Below are positions 15,680 through 24,007 of a DNA stretch of 64,000 bases, piece after piece; within the stretch, counting starts at the first letter, position 1; each line of letters opens with the position of its first letter. The translations under genes were made by a program, and so were the position numbers. Origin of the DNA: Haloplanus vescus. Its GTDB lineage: Archaea > Halobacteriota > Halobacteria > Halobacteriales > Haloferacaceae. The stretch is from positions 1,156,398 to 1,220,397 of the forward strand of contig NZ_FNQT01000001.1 of NCBI RefSeq assembly GCF_900107665.1, in the 5' to 3' direction. Under the pieces are notes generated by a model. The model had not been told where the DNA came from and ran no database searches. It saw nothing but the letters and a program-made list of their open reading frames with translations.

Positions 15680-16165
15680 ATGAGCGACGACGGCGACGAA
15701 CTGGAGAGCCGGGCGGTATCCGATGCCTCGAGCCGATTCGCCGCGATGACGAATCGGTTCGTCCACGCGGTCGAACTCGTCGCTGCTGCGGTGTTCGCCG
15801 CGCTGTTCGCCATCGGCGTCGTCGACCTCGTCATCCAAATCGTGCAGTCGACGCGGGCGGGCCGCATCACCGACCCGCTGGTCGTCATCGGCTTCATCGA
15901 CACCGGCCTCCTCCTCCTCATCATCGTCGAGGTGTACGAGACGGTCATCGCCTACACCGAGGAGAGCGACACGCGCCGCATCGTCCGACTCGTCATCTAC
16001 ACCGGCGTCATCGCGATGGTCCGGAAGGCCATCATCTTCCGCGTGAGCGAGTACGGCAGCCCGCAGAACGCCCTCTTCGCGTCCGTCGCCTACACCGTCC
16101 TCATTCTCGGCCTCGTTGCTCTGCTCATGGTCGAGCGACGGTACGGTGACCCCCTCACCAACTGA
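15680..16165 (+). CDS. PsiE-like four-TM membrane protein
   Basis: The 161-aa protein has about four membrane segments (near residues 32-55, 68-88, 100-120 and 130-150) after a short acidic N-terminus. The layout and the segment IVEVYETVIAYTEES resemble the phosphate-starvation-inducible PsiE family. The ATG at 15680 fits a normal haloarchaeal N-terminus; the frame is open further upstream only as a shadow of the MoxR gene. It is divergent from the MoxR operon and 28 bp before the hydrolase gene. The function of PsiE proteins is not established. Confidence 0.78.
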   Translation: MSDDGDELESRAVSDASSRFAAMTNRFVHAVELVAAAVFAALFAIGVVDLVIQIVQSTRAGRITDPLVVIGFIDTGLLLLIIVEVYETVIAYTEESDTRRIVRLVIYTGVIAMVRKAIIFRVSEYGSPQNALFASVAYTVLILGLVALLMVERRYGDPLTN

Positions 16166-16193
16166 TTTTGTGCCCGGGGCCACGGGCTACTGT

Positions 16194-17084
16194 ATGGACG
16201 CCGCGAACGCATCACCGCCACTTCGCCCGCGGGCCGACGAAGGGTCCTCAACGACCGTCGACGTGGGCGTCGACCTGCACGTCGTCCGCCTCGGGCCGCA
16301 AGAGGGAACACCCGTCGTCTTGCTCCACGGATTTCCGGAGTGTTGGTACGGCTGGCTGCCCGTCGCCCGCCGTCTCGCCGACGACGGGTATCGCGTGCTC
16401 GTCCCCGACCAGCGAGGGTACAACGCCAGCGAGAAACCGAGCGCCGTGTCGGCGTATCGCCTCCCCACGCTGGCAGAAGATATCGCGACCCTCGTCGACC
16501 GCCTCGGACACGACGCGGCCCACGTCGTCGGCCACGACTGGGGCGCGGCGGTGGCGTGGTGGCTGGCGCTCGACCACCCCGAGCGCGTGGCGACGCTGAC
16601 GGCGGTGAACGTCCCGCATCCGACGGTGATGCGGCGGACGCTCCGGCGGTCGTGGGACCAGCGCCGCCGGAGTTGGTACATGGCGCTGTTTCAGGTGCCC
16701 GTCCTCCCCGAACGCCTCGCCCGCGTGGGCGACTACCGACTGTTCGAGCGCACGATGCGGTCGTCGAGTCGGGCGGACGCCTTCGCGGACGCGGACTTCG
16801 ACCGCTACCGTGCGGCGTGGGCGGCGCCCGGCGCGCTCACGGGCATGGTGAACTGGTATCGCGCCGCGGGGCGACACCCGCCGGCGGTTCGAACCGAGCC
16901 AGTCGAGCCACCGACCCTCGTCTGCTGGGGCGTCGACGACGCGTACCTCCGACCGTCGATGGCCCGCGAGAGCGTCGCGTACTGTCGGGACGGGCGGGCC
17001 GTCCTCGTCGACGACGCGACCCACTGGCTCCACCGGGAGCGCCCGGGGTGGCTGGCCGACCGACTGGACGAGTGGATGGCGTGA
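16194..17084 (+). CDS. Alpha/beta hydrolase, epoxide hydrolase type
   Basis: This 296-aa alpha/beta-fold enzyme would open epoxides or a related substrate. HGFPECWYGW holds the oxyanion-site HGFPE motif. GHDWGAAVAW carries Asp at the nucleophile position, as in epoxide hydrolases and haloalkane dehalogenases. DATHWLHRE carries the catalytic His. The cap domain lies between about residues 130 and 220. The ATG at 16194 is chosen because sequence upstream belongs to the previous gene in another frame. It is followed 54 bp later by the PurM-like gene, so co-transcription is possible. The natural substrate is not predictable. Confidence 0.87.
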   Translation: MDAANASPPLRPRADEGSSTTVDVGVDLHVVRLGPQEGTPVVLLHGFPECWYGWLPVARRLADDGYRVLVPDQRGYNASEKPSAVSAYRLPTLAEDIATLVDRLGHDAAHVVGHDWGAAVAWWLALDHPERVATLTAVNVPHPTVMRRTLRRSWDQRRRSWYMALFQVPVLPERLARVGDYRLFERTMRSSSRADAFADADFDRYRAAWAAPGALTGMVNWYRAAGRHPPAVRTEPVEPPTLVCWGVDDAYLRPSMARESVAYCRDGRAVLVDDATHWLHRERPGWLADRLDEWMA

Positions 17085-17138
17085 GCGGCCAGTGAAACGG
17101 AGCGGCACGCCTTTGCCCCACGAGCCGCGAACGGCGGT

Positions 17139-18140
17139 ATGGCCGACTTGGGAAAGATAGACCGCGACTTCTTCGAGACGCACGTCCGCCCGCGTCTGGG
17201 CGCCGAGCGCGACGACGTACGCCTCGGCCCGACGCCCGGCGTCGACTTCGGCCTCCTCGATATCGGCGACCGGGCCGTCGCCATCGCGACCGACCCCGTC
17301 TCGATTCTCCCGCCACTCGGCTTCGAACGCGCCGGGCGCTTCGCCCTCGACGTCGTCCTCGCGGACGTGGCGGTGAGCGGCCTCCCACCCTCGCATCTCG
17401 CCATCTCCTTCTCGCTCCCGCCGTCGATGACGGACGACGACTTCGCCGCGGTGTGGGAGGGCGTCCACGCCGAGGCGCAGGACCTCGGCGTCAGCGTCGT
17501 AACCGGCCACACCGCCCGCTACGAGGGGTGTTCGTTCCCGTGGGTGGGCGGCGCGACGGCGCTCGCCGTCGGCGACGCCGCCGACGTGATTCGCCCCGAC
17601 GGTGCCCGGCCCGGCGACGACGTACTCGTGACGAACGGTCCCGCCGTCGAGACGACGGGGTTGCTGACGACGCTCTTTCCCGAGCAAATCGACCTCGACG
17701 CCGAGACACTCGCGACGGCGCAGGCCCGCCTCGACGAGGCGAGTTGCGTCCGCGACGCCATGACCGCCGCGGCGGCCGGCCCGGTGACGGCGATGCACGA
17801 CGCGACGGAGGGCGGCCTCCACGGCGCGTTCGTCGAGATGGCGACGAGCGCCGGCGTCGGCTTCGAAATCGACCGCGACCGTGTTCCGATTCGCCCGGGC
17901 GTCGAAGCGACGTGTGACGCCCTCGGCATCGACCCGTGGACCGCCACGGCGTCGGGGTCGCTCGTCTTGACGGTCGACCCGGACGGGACCGAGGCGGTAC
18001 TGTCGGCGCTGGACGAACGAGGGGCGTCGGCGGCGCGAGTCGGGCGCGTCACCGACGGCGAGGGCGTCACCGTCGACGACGAGGCAATAGAGGCGCCGAG
18101 CGTCGACGCGGCGTGGGCCGCGTACAGCGACCTGTCCTAA
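17139..18140 (+). CDS. PurM/HypE-like (AIR synthase-related) protein
   Basis: The 333-aa protein has the two-domain PurM fold. An ATP-binding N-terminal part includes AIATDPVSILPP and FALDVVLADVAVSGLPP; the C-terminal part has AMHDATEGGLHGAFVEMA and a glycine-rich loop near TASGSLVL. It resembles HypE but ends in YSDLS and lacks the C-terminal Cys needed for hydrogenase maturation. ThiL is present elsewhere in the window, so this is neither. Haloarchaea commonly carry such orphan AIR synthase-like proteins with unknown substrate. The stop overlaps the JAMM stop by four bases (tail to tail). Confidence 0.82.
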   Translation: MADLGKIDRDFFETHVRPRLGAERDDVRLGPTPGVDFGLLDIGDRAVAIATDPVSILPPLGFERAGRFALDVVLADVAVSGLPPSHLAISFSLPPSMTDDDFAAVWEGVHAEAQDLGVSVVTGHTARYEGCSFPWVGGATALAVGDAADVIRPDGARPGDDVLVTNGPAVETTGLLTTLFPEQIDLDAETLATAQARLDEASCVRDAMTAAAAGPVTAMHDATEGGLHGAFVEMATSAGVGFEIDRDRVPIRPGVEATCDALGIDPWTATASGSLVLTVDPDGTEAVLSALDERGASAARVGRVTDGEGVTVDDEAIEAPSVDAAWAAYSDLS

Positions 18141-18568
18141 TCGACGCGGACCGGAATCTCGGTGAAGCCGTCGCCGGTGAAGCGATAGGCGCGGATGGCG
18201 TCGGCGACGGGCGAGACGATGACGTAGACGTAACCAGTCCACGTCGCCCGGGCGCGGTCGGTGGCACTCGGTACGGGGTCGGACTCGGGGTGAGAGTGAT
18301 AGAAGCCGACCGCCTCCCCGCCCGCGTCTTCGATGCGGTCGATTGTCTCCATCGTCGAGGCGGGGTCGAGTTCGTACTCCGTCCGGGGGTGGGTGGCGAC
18401 GTTCGGGACCCGTCGTGCGTCGGTCACGTGGTCCGGGGGGCCGCGCGTCCCGCCGAGGACGCCACAGATTTCGGCGGGGCGCTCGCGGTTCGCACCCTCG
18501 CGAGCGTGGTCGAGGAGGGCGTCGCGCGTGGTCGCATCGAGGACGAGAGCGTCGTCGGTCACGGCCAC
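18137..18568 (-). CDS. JAMM/MPN metalloprotease
   Basis: The 143-aa single-domain JAMM protein is expected to cleave isopeptide or linear bonds to ubiquitin-like SAMP proteins using zinc. The motif is visible: Glu in AEICGVLGG, the FYHSHPESDP box (H-S-H-P) and the downstream Ser/Asp in SATDRARA. Length matches the haloarchaeal desampylase HvJAMM1 family. It is a lone gene, overlapping the convergent PurM-like gene and 82 bp downstream of the IPP isomerase homologue on the same strand, with a hairpin in between. SAMP genes are not in this window. Confidence 0.88.
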   Translation of the reverse strand: MAVTDDALVLDATTRDALLDHAREGANRERPAEICGVLGGTRGPPDHVTDARRVPNVATHPRTEYELDPASTMETIDRIEDAGGEAVGFYHSHPESDPVPSATDRARATWTGYVYVIVSPVADAIRAYRFTGDGFTEIPVRVD

Positions 18569-18596
18569 GTATAGTGATTATCGGAAGTCAGTTCCA

Positions 18597-18625
18597 GCGT
18601 GTTGCCGTCCCGTTCGGCAACACGC
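18597..18625. terminator. Perfect 10-bp hairpin between idi and the JAMM gene
   Basis: GCGTGTTGCC (18597-18606) pairs exactly with GGCAACACGC (18616-18625) around a 9-nt loop. It lies 26 bp after the minus-strand stop of the IPP isomerase gene and 29 bp before the start of the JAMM gene. There is no U-run, so intrinsic termination of the usual kind is uncertain. An RNA processing or attenuation element is equally possible. Confidence 0.5.
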
Positions 18626-18650
18626 CGGTGAACAGTTCCAATAAACACCA

Positions 18651-19211
18651 TCACTCGTCCCGGCGCATCGCGATTTCGAACCACGGACACAGGCGCAGCT
18701 GGCGGTACGACTCCGGACTCTCGCGGAGGTGGTCGTAGTCGACCCAGAGGCGGCCGGCGACCTCTTCCTCGGCAGGGTCGATAGTCACGTCGTCGAGCGT
18801 ACACTGCAGGACGGCACAGACCTCCCACTCCAGACCGGCGTTCTCGTAGTAGCGCTTGTACTCGAACTTGTCCGTGATTCGGAGGTCGCTGTACTGGTCG
18901 GGCGTGATGCCGAGTTCGTCGACCAACCGCTCCCGAGTCGCTTCCTTCTGTCCCTGTCCCGGCCGGGGGTGGGAGGCGACGGTGCCGTCCCAGTGCGTGT
19001 CCCAGAGTCGCTTGTTCGGTGCGCGCTGAGCCAAGAGGACGCGCCCCTCGCCGTCGAAGACGAGGGCGGTGAACGCCCGGTGACGGACCCCGTCGCCCGT
19101 GTGGGCGTCGAGTCGATTGACCGTACCCTGCTCCGTGTCGTCGGCGTCGACGGCGATGACCTCCTGTTCGGCGTTGGGGTGGCTGCCACCGTCGCCCGCA
19201 TTCCCGCTCAT
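18651..19211 (-). CDS. idi: Type 1 isopentenyl-diphosphate isomerase homologue (Nudix)
   Basis: This enzyme family interconverts IPP and DMAPP for isoprenoid lipid synthesis. The 186-aa Nudix protein has RAFTALVFDGEGRVLLAQRA, WDTHWDGTVASHP, a Nudix-like helix (KEATRERLVDELGI) and the FEYKRYYENAGLEWEVC segment with the second catalytic acid. The position of the E. coli active-site Cys (in CGHP) reads VASHP here, so that Cys is absent. Either haloarchaeal proteins use another acid/base, or this copy has a different role. It is an isolated minus-strand gene, divergent from the coiled-coil gene at 19304. Confidence 0.82.
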   Translation of the reverse strand: MSGNAGDGGSHPNAEQEVIAVDADDTEQGTVNRLDAHTGDGVRHRAFTALVFDGEGRVLLAQRAPNKRLWDTHWDGTVASHPRPGQGQKEATRERLVDELGITPDQYSDLRITDKFEYKRYYENAGLEWEVCAVLQCTLDDVTIDPAEEEVAGRLWVDYDHLRESPESYRQLRLCPWFEIAMRRDE

Positions 19212-19303
19212 GTGCCACGTCTCGACGGGGAGGCTAATGGCGTCTTCGATGCCGCTCGGCCGACCTCGAATGACCTAAATGCCGACCGGTCGAACTGCCG
19301 CCG

Positions 19304-20269
19304 ATGAGCGACGACCGAGACCGGCGCGTCGCGGTGTCGACCGTCCGTGACCGGGTCGAAGAACGAGACGGCGACGTCGACGAGAACGTCCTGTCGGCCA
19401 TCGAGGAGTGGGCCGAATCGGGGAGCGTGACCCCCGAGGCGATGGCCGAGTGGCACCGAGAACGTCGGGAGGAACGGGAATCGAGAGCCGGCGCAATCGA
19501 CGCGGTGGAGGCGGACATCCACGACCTGGTTGCTGACCTCGACCCCGAGGAACAAGCCAACAACCAGGTCCAGTCGCGCGTCGAGGAGTACGAGGCGGAG
19601 TTCGACCGCCTGCGCGACGAGCTCGACGCCGCGGCCGACCTGCTAGCGGAGACGCCGCGCGAACCCGCGTCGCCGACGGCCATCTACGACGCGGCCGTCG
19701 ACCTGCGCCGCTGTGCGGGGACCACCCACGAAGTAGGCCACGCCCTCCATCACCTCTCGGATGAGGTCGACATTTTCGAGACGTGGCTCCACGACCCCGA
19801 GCGACGACTCGAGGAGTTCGACGACGAAATCAGCGGGTCGGAGCAGTATCTCGAGAACACGGAGGCGCTCCTCGAACGGGTCGAATCCGGGCAGAGTCCG
19901 GAACCGTTCGATGCGTGGCTGGCGGCCTACCACCTCCAGCAGGTGATGGACGTCGTCTTCACCGAGCTCCGAGCGGACGTGTCGGAACTCGAATCGTGGC
20001 TCGACGGTCAGGACGGCGACTACGGGGACGACGTGGCGGACCTCAGAGACCGACTGGACGCCCTCGCGACGCGCCACGAGGCGTGTTCACGCCGCCTCGA
20101 CGAGGCCGCCGACGCCATCGACGACTTCGAGTCGAAGCGGGCGGGGGTCGCGGACTCGCTCGACCAGTTCGAGGGGGCGCTCTCGGGGCTCGAACCGCCG
20201 GTCGACTGGGCCACCGTCGAGCAGTTGGTGCAGGCGCAGTTCCAGAAACACGACATCGACGTGCGCTAA
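19304..20269 (+). CDS. Coiled-coil halo-transducer-like protein
   Basis: The 321-aa protein is almost entirely predicted helix, with heptad-rich stretches at about 45-110 and 150-300, no TM segment and very acidic composition. It resembles proteins annotated as halo transducer proteins, but it has no methyl-accepting tip, HAMP or sensor motif. It begins divergently from idi and its stop overlaps that of the CPBP protease by four bases. A scaffolding role is the most that can be said; the cellular function is unknown. Confidence 0.65.
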   Translation: MSDDRDRRVAVSTVRDRVEERDGDVDENVLSAIEEWAESGSVTPEAMAEWHRERREERESRAGAIDAVEADIHDLVADLDPEEQANNQVQSRVEEYEAEFDRLRDELDAAADLLAETPREPASPTAIYDAAVDLRRCAGTTHEVGHALHHLSDEVDIFETWLHDPERRLEEFDDEISGSEQYLENTEALLERVESGQSPEPFDAWLAAYHLQQVMDVVFTELRADVSELESWLDGQDGDYGDDVADLRDRLDALATRHEACSRRLDEAADAIDDFESKRAGVADSLDQFEGALSGLEPPVDWATVEQLVQAQFQKHDIDVR

Positions 20270-21201
20270 CCGCCCGTCGCAGCAAGATACTGCGCGCCGA
20301 AGAGGACCGTGTTGTAGAGGCCGTGCACCACGGCCGGCACGACGAGATTGCGACTGCGTTCGTAGAGCGCTCCGAGCACCAACCCGAGCACCGCGGCGAC
20401 GGTGACGTAGGGGAGGCGCGCGCCGGTGCTACCCGAGAGCGCGACCCAGTGGACGAGGCCGAAGAGGACGCTGGCGAGGGCGATGGCGACCGTCGGTCCC
20501 CACGTTCGCCGGAGGATGCCCTGCACGCCGCCGCGGAAGACGAGTTCTTCGAAGGGGCCGACGAGGAAGATGGCGACGGGAATCATATAGAGGAAGTACC
20601 GCGGGTCCTGTTGGCCCGTGGCGACGACCTGATTCTGGGCGACGGAGACGCCGATGGCGGTCAGGATACGTGCGATAGCGAGTTGGGCGGCGACGAGCGT
20701 GCCGACGCCGAACGCGATAAGGACGACGTTGCGGAGCGACGGGCGTTCGACGGGAATCAGGCCCCAGTCGTCGGTGACGTAGAGGTAGCCGGCGACGGCG
20801 ACGCCGAAGCCGACGAACTGGAGGACGGAGCTGATGACCTGGAATTCGAGCGTATCGCGGGCGACGACGCCCGCTTCGACGAGCGCGGGCGCGACGAGGC
20901 TGACGACGACGACGGCACAGAGGAAGGCGCCGACGATGAGAAGCAGGCTCCGGAGGAGGTCACCGAGACGGGCGGAGAGCGGGGCACGGGTGCGCTCGGC
21001 GGCGGGCGGCAGGGCGCCGAACCGCTCCCGAGCGAGGTAGTAGCCGGCGGCGAAGACGAGGCCGAGAACGAGCGTCCCGGCCGCGAGCGCCCACGCCCGG
21101 TCGCTCCCGCGGAGCGACGCGTCCTGGTAGACGAGCGCCGCGAGCACCAGTCCGGCGAGGACGTGTGCCATCGCGGCGACGACGAGGAGTTCGGTTGCCA
21201 T
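20266..21201 (-). CDS. CPBP family intramembrane metalloprotease
   Basis: The 311-aa polytopic membrane protein has about eight TM segments. The glutamic-type intramembrane protease (CPBP/CAAX, Abi) motifs are present: FEELVFRGGVQGIL (EExxxR), GLVHWVALSG and AVVHGLYNTV (two His motifs). The substrate is unknown; relatives process prenylated proteins or bacteriocin-related targets. It is a single gene between two convergent or adjacent units, with its start 45 bp from the end of pgi on the same strand. Confidence 0.87.
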   Translation of the reverse strand: MATELLVVAAMAHVLAGLVLAALVYQDASLRGSDRAWALAAGTLVLGLVFAAGYYLARERFGALPPAAERTRAPLSARLGDLLRSLLLIVGAFLCAVVVVSLVAPALVEAGVVARDTLEFQVISSVLQFVGFGVAVAGYLYVTDDWGLIPVERPSLRNVVLIAFGVGTLVAAQLAIARILTAIGVSVAQNQVVATGQQDPRYFLYMIPVAIFLVGPFEELVFRGGVQGILRRTWGPTVAIALASVLFGLVHWVALSGSTGARLPYVTVAAVLGLVLGALYERSRNLVVPAVVHGLYNTVLFGAQYLAATGG

Positions 21202-21246
21202 TACCGCCGCAAGGCGCGCCGGAAGTAAGTATCGTCCCCTTTGACC

Positions 21247-22533
21247 TCACTCGACGAGCAACTCTCGCTTCTCGCCCACCGCGTCGGCCTCGGGGAAGTC
21301 ACCGCCGCCCAGCAGGCCGCGCGCGGCGCGCTTACCCCACTCGACGGCCGGTTGCGTGAACGTCGAGACGTTCGCGAGTTCGCCGTAGAGGACGCAGGCC
21401 GCCTCCATGCCGTAGAGGAGTTCGCCGATACCGTGGGCGTCGACCCGGTCGATTTCGACGCGGATATTCGGGCAGTCGGCGGCGGCGAGACTCGCCTCCG
21501 TCGCCTCGAACTCCGCATCGAGCAGGCCGCCGAGGCTCTCGCCGCCGAGATACGAGAGGCCGTCGAGGTCGGTTTCGGGAATGGGGACCTCGGGTCGCTC
21601 TCGAGGTCGGACGAGCGTCACGAGTTTGTCGCGGGGGCCGGCGCGGTAGAGCTGCAACTGGGAGTGCTGGTCGGTGGCGCCGAGGGCGCGGACGGGCGTC
21701 TGCCCCACCGCGTCTTTCCCGAGGCTCTCGGCCCAGAGCTGGGCGAACCACTCCGCAAAGTACTCCAGCGACTCGGCGTAGGGCATCATCGCGTTGACGC
21801 CCGCGCCGCGGCGTTCGAGCGCGTAACAGGCGGCGCCGTAGGCGTAGGCCGGCGACTCGAACAGCGACCCGGAGAGGCGGTCGGCCTCGGCGCGCGCGCC
21901 GTCGAGCAAGCCCTCGATGTCGGCGCCGGCGAGCGCCGCGACAGGGAGCGCGACCGTCGAGAGCGCCGAGAAGCGACCAGGGACGCCCGCGGGCACGTCG
22001 AGGGCGGGCAGATCGTGGCGCTCGGCGAGCGACCGGAGGTTGCCGGCCTCGCCCGTCGTAACCAGCGTGCGCTCGGTCCAGTCGACGCCCGCGTCGGTCA
22101 TGGCCTCGCGGACGACGAGGAAGTTCGACAGCGTCTCGGCGGTGGTGCCCGACCGCGAGACGACGTGGACGACGGTGTCGGCCAGCGAGAGCGAGTCGAG
22201 GAGCGTGCCGACGTGCGCGGGGTCGACGTTGTCGAGGATGTAGTGGTCGACATCGCCGCCGAGCGCTTCGGTGAGGGTCGCGGCGCCGAGGGCGCTCCCG
22301 CCGATGCCGACGGTGAGGACCGTCTCGGGGTCGTCGAAGTCGGCGACGGCAGCCCGAACCGCGTCGGCGTCGACGGTGTCGGGGAGGTTCAGCGCCGCGT
22401 AGCCGTGGTCAGCGTCGGCGCGGCCGCGGGCGATGCGTTCGTGAGCGTCGGCGACGCGGTCGTCCAGTCGGTCCAGCGCCTCGCGCGTGAGGCGGGGCTG
22501 ACCGTTGAGCGCGTTCCCGAGGTCGACGTACAT
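21247..22533 (-). CDS. pgi: Glucose-6-phosphate isomerase
   Basis: This enzyme interconverts glucose-6-phosphate and fructose-6-phosphate. The 428-aa protein has two SIS domains: the first with TVGIGGSALGAATL and VSRSGTTAETLSNF, the second with PYAESLEYFAEWFAQLWAES. The C-terminal segment TQPAVEWGKRAARGLL carries the conserved Gln/Lys region. It belongs to the PGI superfamily rather than the cupin type. The gene is divergent from hisS across a 172-bp gap. Confidence 0.93.
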   Translation of the reverse strand: MYVDLGNALNGQPRLTREALDRLDDRVADAHERIARGRADADHGYAALNLPDTVDADAVRAAVADFDDPETVLTVGIGGSALGAATLTEALGGDVDHYILDNVDPAHVGTLLDSLSLADTVVHVVSRSGTTAETLSNFLVVREAMTDAGVDWTERTLVTTGEAGNLRSLAERHDLPALDVPAGVPGRFSALSTVALPVAALAGADIEGLLDGARAEADRLSGSLFESPAYAYGAACYALERRGAGVNAMMPYAESLEYFAEWFAQLWAESLGKDAVGQTPVRALGATDQHSQLQLYRAGPRDKLVTLVRPRERPEVPIPETDLDGLSYLGGESLGGLLDAEFEATEASLAAADCPNIRVEIDRVDAHGIGELLYGMEAACVLYGELANVSTFTQPAVEWGKRAARGLLGGGDFPEADAVGEKRELLVE

Positions 22534-22705
22534 GGGCGTAGGCGCGGCGCGGGCGGACTAAACGGTTGTTATGCGGCCGCCAGTCGGAGAGACGGGGAGT
22601 ACGATGCTGCCGAGTCGAAGCGGCGACAGCCCGAATGCGGAGGCAGTCGGCGGGAGCGAGTCCGAAAAGGCAGGTTTCAAGCGACGCCTGCGTCAACGAG
22701 ACGGT

Positions 22706-24004
22706 ATGTACGACCGACTCAAGGGGTTCCGCGACTTCTACCCCGAGGAGATGGCCGCCCGGCGGGCCGTGGCCGACGCCTTGGAGGAGACTGCCCGCCA
22801 GTACGGCTTCCGCGAGATTGGAACGCCGACGCTGGAGGCCGTCGATCTCTACACGGACAAGAGCGGCGAGGACATCGTCGACGAACTGTACGCCTTCGAG
22901 GACAAGGGCGGCCGCCACGTCGCCATGACGCCGGAACTGACGCCGACGGTGGCGCGGATGGTCGTCGCGAAGGGCCAAGAGCTCCAGAAGCCCATCAAGT
23001 GGATGTCGACCCGGCCGTTCTGGCGGTACGAGCAGGTCCAGCAGGGTCGCTTCCGCGAGTTCTACCAGACCAACGTGGATATCTTTGGCTCCGCGGAACC
23101 CGAGGCCGACGCCGAAATCCTGTCCTACGCCGCCGACGCGTTGACGACGCTCGGCCTCGAAGGGTCGGACTTCGAGTTCCGCGTCTCCCACCGCGACATC
23201 CTCGGGGGCCTCCTCCGTGCCTTCGACGCCGACGTGGCCGTCCGCGACGCGATTCGCGCCGTCGACAAGTCGGAGAAAATCGAGCCAGCCGAGTACTACG
23301 ACCTGCTCAACGACGCCGGCCTCGCCTACGACCAGGCCGAGACGTTCGACGACCTGCTGAGCACCGACGACCTCTCCGAGCTCACGGATTTCGCGGGCAC
23401 CGACGAAGTCGAGGCGGCGGTCGGCAACCTCCAGAACGTCCTCGACGCCGCGGACGACTTCGGCGTCCGCGACTACTGCACCGTCTCGCTGGAGACGGCG
23501 CGCGGCCTCGATTACTACACGGGCACCGTCTTCGAGTGCTTCGACACGCAGGGCGAGGTGTCCCGCGCCGTCTTCGGCGGCGGGCGCTACGACGACCTGA
23601 TCGAGAGCTACGGCGGCCAGCCCACTCCCGCCGTCGGCGTCGCCCCCGGCCACGCCACCCTCTCTCTGCTCCTCCAGCGAGCGGGCGTCTGGCCCGACGA
23701 GGCGCTGTCGACGGACTACTACGTGCTCTCCGTGGGCGACACGCGGGCGACGGCGTCGCGCGTGGCGCGTGACCTGCGCGACCGGGGTCACGTCGTCGAG
23801 ACGGACCTCGCGGGGCGGAGCTTCGGCGCGCAGATGTCCTACGCCGACGGCGTCAACGCCGAGACGGTCGTCATCGTGGGCGAGCGCGACCTGGAGAACG
23901 GCGAAGTGACGGTCAAGGAGATGGGGAGCGGCGACCAGACCACCGCGCCCGTCGACGACTTCCCCGGCGAGCGCGACCGGCCGACCTACGACGACTTCGC
24001 CTGA
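22706..24004 (+). CDS. hisS: Histidyl-tRNA synthetase
   Basis: This class II synthetase charges tRNA-His in the cytoplasm. The 432-aa protein begins MYDRLKGFRDFYPEEM at ATG 22706; longer readings add basic residues. Motif 2 is RYEQVQQGRFREFYQ, the HisA segments include ARGLDYYTGTVFE, and motif 3 is the GGGRYDDL region followed by GVAPGHATL. The anticodon-binding domain occupies about 330-430. A TATA-like TTTCAAG lies about 28 bp upstream, so the message is probably leaderless. truA follows three bases after the stop and mobA soon after, one likely operon. Confidence 0.95.
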   Translation: MYDRLKGFRDFYPEEMAARRAVADALEETARQYGFREIGTPTLEAVDLYTDKSGEDIVDELYAFEDKGGRHVAMTPELTPTVARMVVAKGQELQKPIKWMSTRPFWRYEQVQQGRFREFYQTNVDIFGSAEPEADAEILSYAADALTTLGLEGSDFEFRVSHRDILGGLLRAFDADVAVRDAIRAVDKSEKIEPAEYYDLLNDAGLAYDQAETFDDLLSTDDLSELTDFAGTDEVEAAVGNLQNVLDAADDFGVRDYCTVSLETARGLDYYTGTVFECFDTQGEVSRAVFGGGRYDDLIESYGGQPTPAVGVAPGHATLSLLLQRAGVWPDEALSTDYYVLSVGDTRATASRVARDLRDRGHVVETDLAGRSFGAQMSYADGVNAETVVIVGERDLENGEVTVKEMGSGDQTTAPVDDFPGERDRPTYDDFA

Positions 24005-24007
24005 CGG

